48,381 bases of DNA from Thermoproteota archaeon (GTDB lineage Archaea > Korarchaeota > Korarchaeia > Korarchaeales > JAOZGB01). This document shows, piece after piece, positions 19,391 to 28,051 of this stretch. The translations under genes and the position numbers were made by a program. The notes below the pieces were generated by a model. That model worked only from the letters and a program-made list of their open reading frames with translations. It did no database searches and had not been told where the DNA came from. The stretch lies in contig JAOZGB010000012.1 of assembly GCA_027491935.1 (NCBI GenBank), positions 1-48,381 of the forward strand, in the 5' to 3' direction. The stretch's first letter is position 1. Each line of letters begins with the position of its first letter.

Positions 19391-20089
19391 TTATCCCTCC
19401 AGAACTATTCTTGCATCCACAACCTTTAAACCCTTGCTGTAAACCTCTATGGGATTGAGGTCTAACTCTTTAATTTCTTGGTGTTCCCAAGCGAGTTTAG
19501 ATACGCAAAGAAGAGCGTTTATGATAGCTTCTATATCACATGGCTCTTTCCCTCGGGCGCCCGTTAAAACCTTATATCCCTTTATTTCGCTTATCATCTC
19601 CTTAGCATCCCTCTTCGTAATAGGAACTATCCTAAACGAGACGTCTTCCAATATCTCAACGAATATCCCTCCAAGACCGAACATAATAGTGGGGCCGAAC
19701 TGTGGATCTTTACTTACGCCAATAATGATTTCCGTCCCTTGAGGTACAAATTCTTGTACCAGCACCCCGACGATCCTAGCGTCCGGCTTGAACCTTTTAG
19801 TAGCAGATATGATTTCTTTATACGCTTTTTCGACTTCTGCTTTGTTTTTAAGGTTGATCTTCACTCCTCCTATATCCGATTTATGAATAATGTCAGGCGA
19901 CACTATCTTAAGGACAACTGGATACCCGATCTCTTCGGCGTACTTTAAGACCTCATCTAAGTCTCCCCCAACCTTTATCTTCGTTATAGGTATTCCATAT
20001 CTTACAATGATCTCTTTAGCTTCGGGTTCCAGAAGATAGTTTCTTCCTTCTGCTTTAGCTTTTTCTAAGATGTCACTAATGTCAGTCAT
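19391..20089 (-). CDS. ADP-forming acetyl/acyl-CoA synthetase, beta (ATP-grasp) subunit
   Basis: 'YLLEPEAKEIIVRYGIPITKIKV...GYPVVLKIVSPDIIHKSDIGGVKINLKN...GTEIIIGVSKDPQFGPTIMFGLGGIFVEILEDVSFRIVPI...LDLNPIEVYSKGLKVVDARIVL'. Confidence 0.92.
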   Translation of the reverse strand: MTDISDILEKAKAEGRNYLLEPEAKEIIVRYGIPITKIKVGGDLDEVLKYAEEIGYPVVLKIVSPDIIHKSDIGGVKINLKNKAEVEKAYKEIISATKRFKPDARIVGVLVQEFVPQGTEIIIGVSKDPQFGPTIMFGLGGIFVEILEDVSFRIVPITKRDAKEMISEIKGYKVLTGARGKEPCDIEAIINALLCVSKLAWEHQEIKELDLNPIEVYSKGLKVVDARIVLEG

Positions 20090-20174
20090 AATCCACACCC
20101 TCTATCCCGTTCTATCCATCAAATTTTAATAACATTAACTAAATTTTATATCAAGACATGATGATACTTCGGGG

Positions 20175-21854
20175 GTGGTAAAACTTAGGAAGAAGTGGGT
20201 TGTAACTTGCGCCTGGCCATACATAAACGCAGTTCCACACCTAGGCACGCTGATAGGTTCCCTTTTATCAGCGGATATATATGCAAGATACCTGAGGCAT
20301 GACCCTGATAACGAAGTGATATTTGTCTCGGGTTCTGATGAACATGGAACTCCTATAGAAGTTGAAGCTAGAAAAATGGGCGTGGATCCTCGTGAGCTCA
20401 CAGATAAGTATCATGAGATCGTTAAAGAACTGATTGAGAAATTCAGAATTTCCTTTGATAACTATTCTAGAACTGAAAGTGAAACTCATAAGGAGTTCGT
20501 TAGGGAATTCTACAGAAAAATATACGAGAGAGGATATATATTCACAAAGGATGAAATACTACCATTCTGCAACAAATGTAACATTTACCTTCCAGACCGA
20601 TTTGTAGAAGGACGTTGCCCTTACTGTGGCTATGAATATGCTAAGGGCGATCAATGCGAGAACTGTGGTCGACTCCTAGACCCGAAGGACCTTATAAACC
20701 CCAAATGTACATTTTGCGGGTCTAAACCTTCATTTAAAAAATCAAAACATTGGTACTTTGATCTTCCAGCTTTCGAAAAAGAGCTTAAACTCTACATAGA
20801 AGGACACCCTAGACTTCCGCCTAACGTTAAAAATATGAGCCTATCAATGATAAGGGAAGGGTTAAAACCGAGATCACTTACACGTGACAATAAATGGGGG
20901 ATAAGCGCACCATTTCCTGGCGCAGAAAACAAAACGATATATGTGTGGATGGAAGCTGTACTCGGCTACATATCAGCTGTAATTGAGTACTTCAAGCAAA
21001 AAGGCGATCCTGAGAGATGGAGGGAATTCTGGCTATCCAAAGACACGAAAACCTTGTTTTTCATCGGAAAGGACAATATACCGTTTCATATAATAGTATT
21101 TCCAGCCTTACTGCTTGCCTCCGGGGATGGCTACCCCCTACCATGGCAGGTGTCCTCAACAGAATTTCTAATGTACGAAGGTCAAAAATTCTCAAAAAGT
21201 AGGAAGATCGGAATATGGCTTGACCAGGCTATAAAACTCCTTCCATCAGATTACTGGCGTTTCTATCTGACTCTCATAAGACCAGAGACAAGTGATTCTA
21301 ACTTCTCATGGGACGACTTTCAACGTAAAATAAATAACGAGTTAAATGACACCTTAGGCAACCTTATCCACAGAACCTTAAGCTTCATAAACAGATATTT
21401 CAACTCAAAAATACCTAACCCGTCAGAAATGACCGAAGAGGATAAAGCGTTATTAAAAATAGTAAGAGAAACACCGATTATCGTATCCAGGAAGATAGAG
21501 GAATTTAAGTTTAGAGACGCACTAGTGGAGGTTCTAAACCTTGCTAGAAAATGCAACTCATATTTTAACATGAAAGAACCATGGAAACTGGTAAAAACAG
21601 ATAAAGAGCAAGCTTCAACATCCTTATATGTTCTAGCGGCTGCGATAAAGACGATAGCGGTAATAGTGGAACCTTTCCTCCCGGACACTGCAGAAAAAAT
21701 ATGGGAAACACTCGATCTTCCAGGTGACATTCATACATTTAATTGGCTGGATGCCTATCACCCAGTAAGCCCTGGAAAGAAAATTAGAAGATCTAAGCCT
21801 CTCTTTACAAAGATCGACGTAGAAAAATTAAAATCAGAGCTGAGTATGTTGTGA
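20175..21854 (+). CDS. metG: Methionyl-tRNA synthetase, catalytic and anticodon-binding core
   Basis: 559 aa; 'VTCAWPYINAVPHLGTLIGS', zinc knuckles CNKC...CPYC...CENC...CTFC, and KFSKS (KMSKS-like) loop. No C-terminal tRNA-binding appendage. Confidence 0.95.
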   Translation: MVKLRKKWVVTCAWPYINAVPHLGTLIGSLLSADIYARYLRHDPDNEVIFVSGSDEHGTPIEVEARKMGVDPRELTDKYHEIVKELIEKFRISFDNYSRTESETHKEFVREFYRKIYERGYIFTKDEILPFCNKCNIYLPDRFVEGRCPYCGYEYAKGDQCENCGRLLDPKDLINPKCTFCGSKPSFKKSKHWYFDLPAFEKELKLYIEGHPRLPPNVKNMSLSMIREGLKPRSLTRDNKWGISAPFPGAENKTIYVWMEAVLGYISAVIEYFKQKGDPERWREFWLSKDTKTLFFIGKDNIPFHIIVFPALLLASGDGYPLPWQVSSTEFLMYEGQKFSKSRKIGIWLDQAIKLLPSDYWRFYLTLIRPETSDSNFSWDDFQRKINNELNDTLGNLIHRTLSFINRYFNSKIPNPSEMTEEDKALLKIVRETPIIVSRKIEEFKFRDALVEVLNLARKCNSYFNMKEPWKLVKTDKEQASTSLYVLAAAIKTIAVIVEPFLPDTAEKIWETLDLPGDIHTFNWLDAYHPVSPGKKIRRSKPLFTKIDVEKLKSELSML

Positions 21855-21857
21855 CAT

Positions 21858-22622
21858 ATGCGAATCGGTAAAGTCGAAAGCTATATGCATGAAGCCTCTA
21901 AGAAAAGACCTTTAATTGGAGCTCTAATAGACCCGTTCAAGGATACTCCTGAAGTCAACGCTGAAAGGGCCAGAAAAGCTTCGCTAGGCGGCGCGGACAT
22001 CATTCTGATTGGTGGATCAGTGGGTGCTGGCATTACCCTTAACCAAACCGTGCGTTTAATAAAGGAAAAAGTGAAAGATGTTCCTATTATCTTATTTCCA
22101 GGTAATGTCGATGGTGTGTCTCCATATGCGGATGCTATACTCTTTATGAGCCTTATAAACTCTACCAACCCATATTGGATAATTAAAGCCCAAGCCCTAG
22201 CCGCCCCAATAGTATGGAAGTACAAGCTTGAAGCTATACCAACAGCATATGTAATTTTCGAACCCGGAGGACGTACGTCAGCGGGATGGATAGGAGACGC
22301 TAATCCTATACCAGGGAACAGGCCTGAGATAAGTCTAGCCTATGCATTAGCAGCTCAGTTTCTAGGTATGCGGTGGATATATCTGGAAGCGGGAAGCGGA
22401 GCCGAAGAAACGGTCCCCCTCGAAGCTATAACTATGATTAGAAAAAACACTAGTCTTGGGATAATCGTTGGTGGCGGTATTAGATCGGGGAAGGTAGCCG
22501 CTGAAAAATTCAAGGCTGGAGCAAACATTGTTGTTGTTGGTACAGCCATAGAGAAAGTGGGTGATGTTGAAGAGTGGATAAGAGAGTTTAGATCCGAGGT
22601 TAACGGTGCAACTAAAACTTAA
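21858..22622 (+). CDS. Geranylgeranylglyceryl phosphate synthase
   Basis: 254 aa TIM barrel; 'LIDPFKDTPE', 'IILIGGSVGAGI', 'LFPGNVDGVSPYADAILFMSLINSTNPYWII', 'YLEAGSGAEE', 'IVGGGIRSGKVAAEKFKAGANIVVVGTAIE'. Confidence 0.93.
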   Translation: MRIGKVESYMHEASKKRPLIGALIDPFKDTPEVNAERARKASLGGADIILIGGSVGAGITLNQTVRLIKEKVKDVPIILFPGNVDGVSPYADAILFMSLINSTNPYWIIKAQALAAPIVWKYKLEAIPTAYVIFEPGGRTSAGWIGDANPIPGNRPEISLAYALAAQFLGMRWIYLEAGSGAEETVPLEAITMIRKNTSLGIIVGGGIRSGKVAAEKFKAGANIVVVGTAIEKVGDVEEWIREFRSEVNGATKT

Positions 22623-22649
22623 TAATCTAATCCTTGCTATTATATTGGT

Positions 22650-22738
22650 AGCCCCGTGGTGTAGTGGCCAAGCACAGCGGGCTCTGGACCCGCTGACGCC
22701 GGAGTTCCAAGCGGCGAATTCGAATCCGGCCGGGGCTA
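22650..22738 (+). tRNA. tRNA-Gln (anticodon CTG) with 16-nt intron at 22703-22718 (position 53/54)
   Basis: Acceptor AGCCCCG/CGGGGCT + A73; D stem GTGT/GCAC; anticodon stem GCGGG/CCCGC with loop CTCTGGA; T stem GCCGG/CCGGC with loop TTCGAAT once AGTTCCAAGCGGCGAA is removed. Mature length 73 nt; no encoded CCA. Confidence 0.93.
22703..22718 (+). other. Non-canonical tRNA intron in the T arm of tRNA-Gln
   Basis: BHB: outer helix TGA/TCG (one wobble), central 4-bp helix CGCC/GGCG, 3-nt bulges GG^A and AA^T, inner GTT/AGC (one wobble) closing a CCA loop. Confidence 0.85.
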
Positions 22739-22750
22739 TAACTTTATTAT

Positions 22751-22835
22751 GCCGCCGTAGCTCAGTTGGTAGAGCGCTCGGCTGTTAATAGCCGCAGATA
22801 CCGAGTGGTCGCCGGTTCAAGTCCGGCCGGCGGCG
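22751..22835 (+). tRNA. tRNA-Asn (anticodon GTT) with 12-nt intron at 22788-22799 (position 37/38)
   Basis: Acceptor GCCGCCG/CGGCGGC + G73; D arm GCTC...GAGC; anticodon stem CTCGG/CCGAG; T stem GCCGG/CCGGC with loop TTCAAGT. Removing ATAGCCGCAGAT leaves a 7-nt anticodon loop CTGTTAA. Confidence 0.92.
22788..22799 (+). other. Canonical-position mini-intron in tRNA-Asn
   Basis: Central helix CTGT/GCAG (one G-U) with 3-nt bulges TA^A and AT^A; only a 5-nt loop remains, so the inner helix is absent (relaxed BHB). Confidence 0.8.
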
Positions 22836-22843
22836 TACCTTCA

Positions 22844-25012
22844 CTATGTGAAATAGGAAGTTTTATCATCTGAGATATAGGATTTCATCTGTCTTTCAAT
22901 ATTTGCGTAGTATTCTATAATGTCGCTCGTTAAACTAGGCTTTATCCTTTTCAAAGCGAGCATAAAGTCTTCCATCTTGACCATTTCAGAGTTTATGTTC
23001 CTTCTTATCGCATTCATCGCGGCTTCCCTGACTAACGCTTCTAAGTCCGCACCTGAATATCCATCTGTTAGTTCAGCTATTTTTCTGAAATCTACGTCTC
23101 TTGACAGGGGCATTTTCCTAGTATGTATTTCCAAGATTGAAATTCTATCCTGGTAATCGGGTGGTGGAACATATATTAGCAAGTCAAGCCTTCCAGGTCT
23201 TAAAAGGGCCGGATCGACAATGTCAGGTCTGTTTGTTGCACCGACCACAACTACCCCGGTTAATGAGTGTATACCATCTATTTCTGTGAGGAGCTGGCTT
23301 AAAACTCTTTCAACAACTCCTGAATTGTCAAATATCCCCCTCCTAGGAGTTATGGAGTCTATTTCGTCGATGAATATTATTGCCGGAGCAACCTGCCTTG
23401 CTTTTTTAAAAATTCTCCTGATAGCTTTTTCAGATTCACCGACCCATTTGCTAAGAATCTCCGGACCTTTTATGGAAATAAAGTTAGCCATGCTTTCCCC
23501 CGCCGCAGCTCTTGCTAGCAATGTTTTTCCACATCCAGGTGGACCGTACAGGAGCACACCTTTCGCGGGCTTAATTCCTAACCGTTTAAATACATCAGGC
23601 CTTTTGAATGGCAGCTCTACCGCTTCTCTGAGAAGCCTCTTAGCTTCATTCAAGCCTCCTATATCTTTCCACATCACCTTTGATATTTCACAGCTTATCT
23701 CTCTTAGAGCTGATGGTTGAACGATTTTTAATGCACCTATAAAATCGGACATACTAACCTTCAAGTTTTCAAGTATACTCTCCGGTATCTTTCCTTCCTC
23801 TTCGATGTTTGGTGCAACCTTATGAAGCCTTATCATTGCAGCTTCCCTAACTAGCGCCTCTAGATCAGCTCCTACAAACCCAACTGTTACTTCTGCTATC
23901 TTGTCAAGGTCGACATCTTCGTCCAGCGGAACATTTCTAGTATGTATTTTAAGTATTTCCTTTCTTCCCTCGAAATTTGGGGTTGGTAGCTCAATTTCCC
24001 TGTCAAAGCGTCCAGGCCTCCTTAAAGCTGGATCAAGTATTTCAGGCATATTCGTCGCTCCTATCACGATGACATCTCCTCTCGGCTCTAATCCATCCAT
24101 TAAAGATAACAACGTTGCGACAACCCTTCTTTCAACATCTCGGGAAACGTTTTCCCTTCTTGGGGCTATAGAGTCTATTTCGTCGATGAATATTATTGCC
24201 GGAGCATTCTTCGATGCTTCTTCAAAAACACTTCTAAGATTTTTCTCCGATTCTCCGTAGTATTTGCTCATTATCTCTGGCCCGTTGATCGATATGAAAT
24301 GCGCACCGCTTTCATTTGCTACGGCCCTAGCAATTAAGGTTTTACCCGTTCCTGGTGGTCCATAAAGTAACACCCCCTTTGGAGGCTTAATACCTAATCT
24401 TTTGAAAAGCTCGGGATGCTTTAGTGGGAGTTCAATCATTTCCCGTATTCTTCCAATTACCCCCCCGAGCCCACCTATATCTTCATATGTTATAGGCGTA
24501 AGTACATGTTCCGGCTCTTCCATGAACTCTTTTAGTATTATCCTTGTATCACTACACACAACCCCCCATCCATCTGGTTGAACACTCATAACTTTCAAAT
24601 GTAAAGAACCGATGAAACCGCTGATGGATACGAAGTCTCCTTTAGTTAAGGCTCTGTTTAAAAGCCTATGTTTAATCCAAGTACTAACCTCATCCGCAAG
24701 GATGGCGCCCTCCTGTGGAACAACGATCACTTTTTTGGCCTTTGTGAACTCTACAGGCTCTATGAAAACTCTGTCTCCAGTGGTGACTCCGCAATTCATT
24801 CTGATGTATTTATCCATCCTTGCGACTCCGGCTCCAACATCTATTTGTGTTGAGGGATATATCCTTGCGTGGGTAAATTTGCTACCTTGTACTGAAACGT
24901 AAGAACCAACTTTAAGGCCTTCTCTCTCAAAGATGAGAGGATCTATCTTAACCATGTTCTTTCCTATGTCATCTTGTCTCAGAACCTCTGAGACTATAAG
25001 TTCAAGCCTCAT
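22844..25012 (-). CDS. CDC48/VCP-type AAA+ ATPase with two AAA domains
   Basis: 722 aa; CDC48 N-domain, two Walker A motifs ([16 protein letters not shown]), two '[12 protein letters not shown]' Walker B motifs. Confidence 0.96.
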   Translation of the reverse strand: MRLELIVSEVLRQDDIGKNMVKIDPLIFEREGLKVGSYVSVQGSKFTHARIYPSTQIDVGAGVARMDKYIRMNCGVTTGDRVFIEPVEFTKAKKVIVVPQEGAILADEVSTWIKHRLLNRALTKGDFVSISGFIGSLHLKVMSVQPDGWGVVCSDTRIILKEFMEEPEHVLTPITYEDIGGLGGVIGRIREMIELPLKHPELFKRLGIKPPKGVLLYGPPGTGKTLIARAVANESGAHFISINGPEIMSKYYGESEKNLRSVFEEASKNAPAIIFIDEIDSIAPRRENVSRDVERRVVATLLSLMDGLEPRGDVIVIGATNMPEILDPALRRPGRFDREIELPTPNFEGRKEILKIHTRNVPLDEDVDLDKIAEVTVGFVGADLEALVREAAMIRLHKVAPNIEEEGKIPESILENLKVSMSDFIGALKIVQPSALREISCEISKVMWKDIGGLNEAKRLLREAVELPFKRPDVFKRLGIKPAKGVLLYGPPGCGKTLLARAAAGESMANFISIKGPEILSKWVGESEKAIRRIFKKARQVAPAIIFIDEIDSITPRRGIFDNSGVVERVLSQLLTEIDGIHSLTGVVVVGATNRPDIVDPALLRPGRLDLLIYVPPPDYQDRISILEIHTRKMPLSRDVDFRKIAELTDGYSGADLEALVREAAMNAIRRNINSEMVKMEDFMLALKRIKPSLTSDIIEYYANIERQMKSYISDDKTSYFT

Positions 25013-25125
25013 TTTTCAATAGGATGTGCAATTGGTCAGTTTATAACTTAAGGATTCAAACATATTAAGTCAAGTCTAAAAAATACATGTAAAATGGCAA
25101 TGGTATCGGATATCATAACAATTTT

Positions 25126-25980
25126 TCATATATTAAACACAAACTCTTTAATTACAGTCACAGGGTATGCTTCGGCAACTTCCACCCAAAGAACTCCTGT
25201 GAGAGGATAGTAAGTCGCATATACAATAACGTATTTGCCTGAGCCAGCGGATTCTCTCCACTCCACCATTTGAGCTAGGCTAACCATGAAATCTAAGTCG
25301 TCTATTCCATGCGTTTCAACATCTTTTCGATTAGATCTTTCGGTATAAATAGGGTTTAAAAAGTTGATGGAAATGTTAAAACTTTTTTCAAGTACAAAGC
25401 CATCGGTTGAGAAATAGCATCTTTTAGTTCCTATCGTAGTTATACTTTCTCCCCCTCCATATTTTCTCTTAATACTCACAATCACATCCTCCACTTCTCC
25501 CCATTCCCCACTTTTCCTAACTTTGGATACTGCCTCAAAAACAGAAATAATTTTTAGAGTTAGATTCTTGGCGGTGAAGTTTAAACATGCGTTATACCCT
25601 CTCTTGCTTGAGATGTAATCATCTACTAGAACTCTGCCATCCTCTACAAGTACAATTACCCTACATGGTAACCCCCTACACTTTGATGAGATATGTAAAT
25701 TCCAACAGTAGTAATTACCTACCTCCCTTTTGAAACCGTAGAGCCTCAGAACATCACCAGAAATCTTCCCAAGCCTTACTGTTACGAGGAGAGACTTGCA
25801 TCTTGAAAACTCAGCACCTACAGGGTCTTTAGATAGGAAAAATTTGAGCCCGTAGCTCGGTGTAAAAGTTACAGGTAAGACATCCCCTCCACTGGTAACC
25901 GGTTGTTTGTACTCATATACTCTCATAATCAGTAAAATGCATATCGAAATCGCCATTAATAGGGGAAACCAATTCCTCAT
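25126..25980 (-). CDS. Secreted or membrane-anchored hypothetical protein
   Basis: N-terminal signal/TM helix 'MRNWFPLLMAISICILLIMRV' then beta-rich extracytoplasmic domain. ATG at 25980 preferred because the longer ORF to 26049 overlaps the upstream gene. Confidence 0.6.
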   Translation of the reverse strand: MRNWFPLLMAISICILLIMRVYEYKQPVTSGGDVLPVTFTPSYGLKFFLSKDPVGAEFSRCKSLLVTVRLGKISGDVLRLYGFKREVGNYYCWNLHISSKCRGLPCRVIVLVEDGRVLVDDYISSKRGYNACLNFTAKNLTLKIISVFEAVSKVRKSGEWGEVEDVIVSIKRKYGGGESITTIGTKRCYFSTDGFVLEKSFNISINFLNPIYTERSNRKDVETHGIDDLDFMVSLAQMVEWRESAGSGKYVIVYATYYPLTGVLWVEVAEAYPVTVIKEFVFNI

Positions 25981-25988
25981 TTTCACCC

Positions 25989-27119
25989 CTACAGAACTAT
26001 TGTTCCATTTTCCTCCATGTCCCTGATCATTTGGGGCATGACAGCCCATGTTGTGTGGAGGAGTGTCTCCTCCCAGCCGCCCTTAACTATTCCCAAGGAC
26101 ATCATTTCCAGTAAAAGACGGTCCATGTCAATCTTGGCCATCTCGCTCTCTGAGCTTAAGATTTTCAGAGCGGTAATTAAGGCCTCCAACTTCCCAATTA
26201 AACCCCCAACTTTAACTTTTAACATATACTCACCAGGTTTCCTCGCATATCTTCTAATGTTTTCCCCCAATTTTTCCTCCATCCTAAGGGATAGTTCGTG
26301 TTCCCTCTTGTAAATTGGGGAAAGCCTCTCTCTTCTCCTCCTTATTTCTGTTGTTTCCTGTATCGCTTTCTCCTCTTGCTCTAAAAGGTCAATAAATAAA
26401 CTGATGCTATCTCTATATTCATCGAAATTTCCCAGCTCGCTGCAAATCCTTCTCTTGAAAGCTGCAATAGTTTTGAATATGTCAATATCCGTTTTGCCAG
26501 TTTCATCCTTAACATCATACCGCGGAGTCTTACCTTCTAAGACGTAAGATTTTGCGTCTTTAATCACTTCCTTCATTTCCTTTTCTGTATAAAAGATTAA
26601 CGCTTCTCTAACACATGCCGCTGGATCGTCAGTTGCATGGACAACATTGAATATACGGTTGGAGCCGGAAAAATCATATCTTATTTTCCCTGGTGTTCCT
26701 GCTGCAGGAGTAGTTGGTCCTATCTCAAACCTTATGCGGCCAGGTAGGTGGGGGAAATCCTTAGGGTTACCTATGCATAGGCTGATTATGCATGGTGCCA
26801 GCCTGAACACCTTTTCCATTACCCACCATGTATCGGCGTATTTTTGTTTAACAAACATGTATAACTTGTTAAGCTTTTCGCCTGTTAAATAGACTTTCTT
26901 CGGTTTCCAAACATATATTTCTCTTTTCTCGAATTCTGAGGCAACCTTTCCAGCTATACCCCTAGCTACAGTGTCAGGTTTAAAAATGATAAATCCCACA
27001 TAGTTTAGAAACTTGAGATCTTCATCCCCAATCGTCTTTTTGATTATCCTATAGACCTCCTCGTATACTTTTGCTTCAACTTTGTCCTCCCTCTTGAAAT
27101 AGCTTTCCACACTCATCAA
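25989..27119 (-). CDS. Nucleoside diphosphate kinase-like domain fused to a helical C-terminal domain
   Basis: 'GFIIFKPDTVARGIAGKVASEFEKREIYVWKPKKVYLT', 'TTPAAGTPGKIRYDF', 'NVVHATDDPAACVREALIFYTEKEM' (NDPK active-site His motif), then about 190 aa of helical sequence. Confidence 0.82.
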   Translation of the reverse strand: MMSVESYFKREDKVEAKVYEEVYRIIKKTIGDEDLKFLNYVGFIIFKPDTVARGIAGKVASEFEKREIYVWKPKKVYLTGEKLNKLYMFVKQKYADTWWVMEKVFRLAPCIISLCIGNPKDFPHLPGRIRFEIGPTTPAAGTPGKIRYDFSGSNRIFNVVHATDDPAACVREALIFYTEKEMKEVIKDAKSYVLEGKTPRYDVKDETGKTDIDIFKTIAAFKRRICSELGNFDEYRDSISLFIDLLEQEEKAIQETTEIRRRRERLSPIYKREHELSLRMEEKLGENIRRYARKPGEYMLKVKVGGLIGKLEALITALKILSSESEMAKIDMDRLLLEMMSLGIVKGGWEETLLHTTWAVMPQMIRDMEENGTIVL

Positions 27120-27174
27120 CCCTCAAATAGCTAGGCTGTTAGTTTTTAATCTTACCTGGTATACAGTATGCAGG

Positions 27175-28041
27175 ATGAAGGTCGTGGATTTAAAGCAGGG
27201 GAAAATAGCTGGCATTAACTTTTTCGACCTACTGTTGGCGATAGTTGTGACAGGGTCTCTACTATACTTCTACTCCAACTATAAGATTACCTCGTCAACC
27301 ACTTTCTCAGGCTACGATATAAGTAAAGCATGCCTAAAGTATACATGGCTGGCGAATGCAGGTTTTATAGTTAGAGCTGAGGTGGAGGGAAAATGGACCA
27401 TAAATAATAGTAAGGTTGTAGTGGAAGGAATAGTAGCTAAAGCCGAGCAGGATAGACTCTACATAGTATTGGATGGGGCGTTAATATCGGTGGGTGGATC
27501 CACGGCCTATATTGAGAACATAGCAGCATCAAGCATAAAGTTTATACCCCTGTCTTCATCGGTTATAAGAGTAACCATGTATCCGGCTTCTCATGGTTCC
27601 CTTAAAGAAATGTATTCCCAAATCTACAATATATCGAGCATAATAGCAGGAAAGTATGGAGTTTCAACGATTAAATTTGTAGGCCTTATTATTCTCGATA
27701 CACCGAAGCTAGAGTCTTCCCCTAAAAACACGCTTGCCGTATGGTCCATGATCGAGGAAAAAATACCAATGGGTGACTTCTACGTTTCAGTCGGTGATGG
27801 CTATGTATCCATTAGTGTTAAGCCGCCGGGATGGAGCATTGACAGCCTTAACGTCCTAGACGAGATCATGGATGAACTTGAAATAGAAGTTCAGGGTGTC
27901 CTTTCAGGCGAGTTAAAACTTTACATAGGAACAATTAAGGGGTTATCCGCGCCGGGCGCGGCGAGGGAGGTACAAAGAAACGCGATTCAACTATCAAAAG
28001 TCGTAGATAAAGATCATCTGACAATTCAGCCAACACCCTAG
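27175..28041 (+). CDS. Membrane-anchored protein, possibly DUF4330-like
   Basis: 'KQGKIAGINFFDLLLAIVVTGSLLYFYSNY' resembles the DUF4330 N-terminal pattern; the rest is extracytoplasmic. Confidence 0.5.
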   Translation: MKVVDLKQGKIAGINFFDLLLAIVVTGSLLYFYSNYKITSSTTFSGYDISKACLKYTWLANAGFIVRAEVEGKWTINNSKVVVEGIVAKAEQDRLYIVLDGALISVGGSTAYIENIAASSIKFIPLSSSVIRVTMYPASHGSLKEMYSQIYNISSIIAGKYGVSTIKFVGLIILDTPKLESSPKNTLAVWSMIEEKIPMGDFYVSVGDGYVSISVKPPGWSIDSLNVLDEIMDELEIEVQGVLSGELKLYIGTIKGLSAPGAAREVQRNAIQLSKVVDKDHLTIQPTP

Positions 28042-28051
28042 GGGGTTCAAC

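Noticed and set aside
22606-22788. 60-aa ORF in the track covering the tRNA-Gln and part of tRNA-Asn
   Set aside because: It overlays two well-supported tRNA genes; the translation is an artefact of tRNA sequence.
23220-24902. Plus-strand ORFs antisense to Cdc48 (e.g. 23220-23720, 24612-24902)
   Set aside because: Serine/leucine/proline-rich antisense translations of a conserved ATPase gene.
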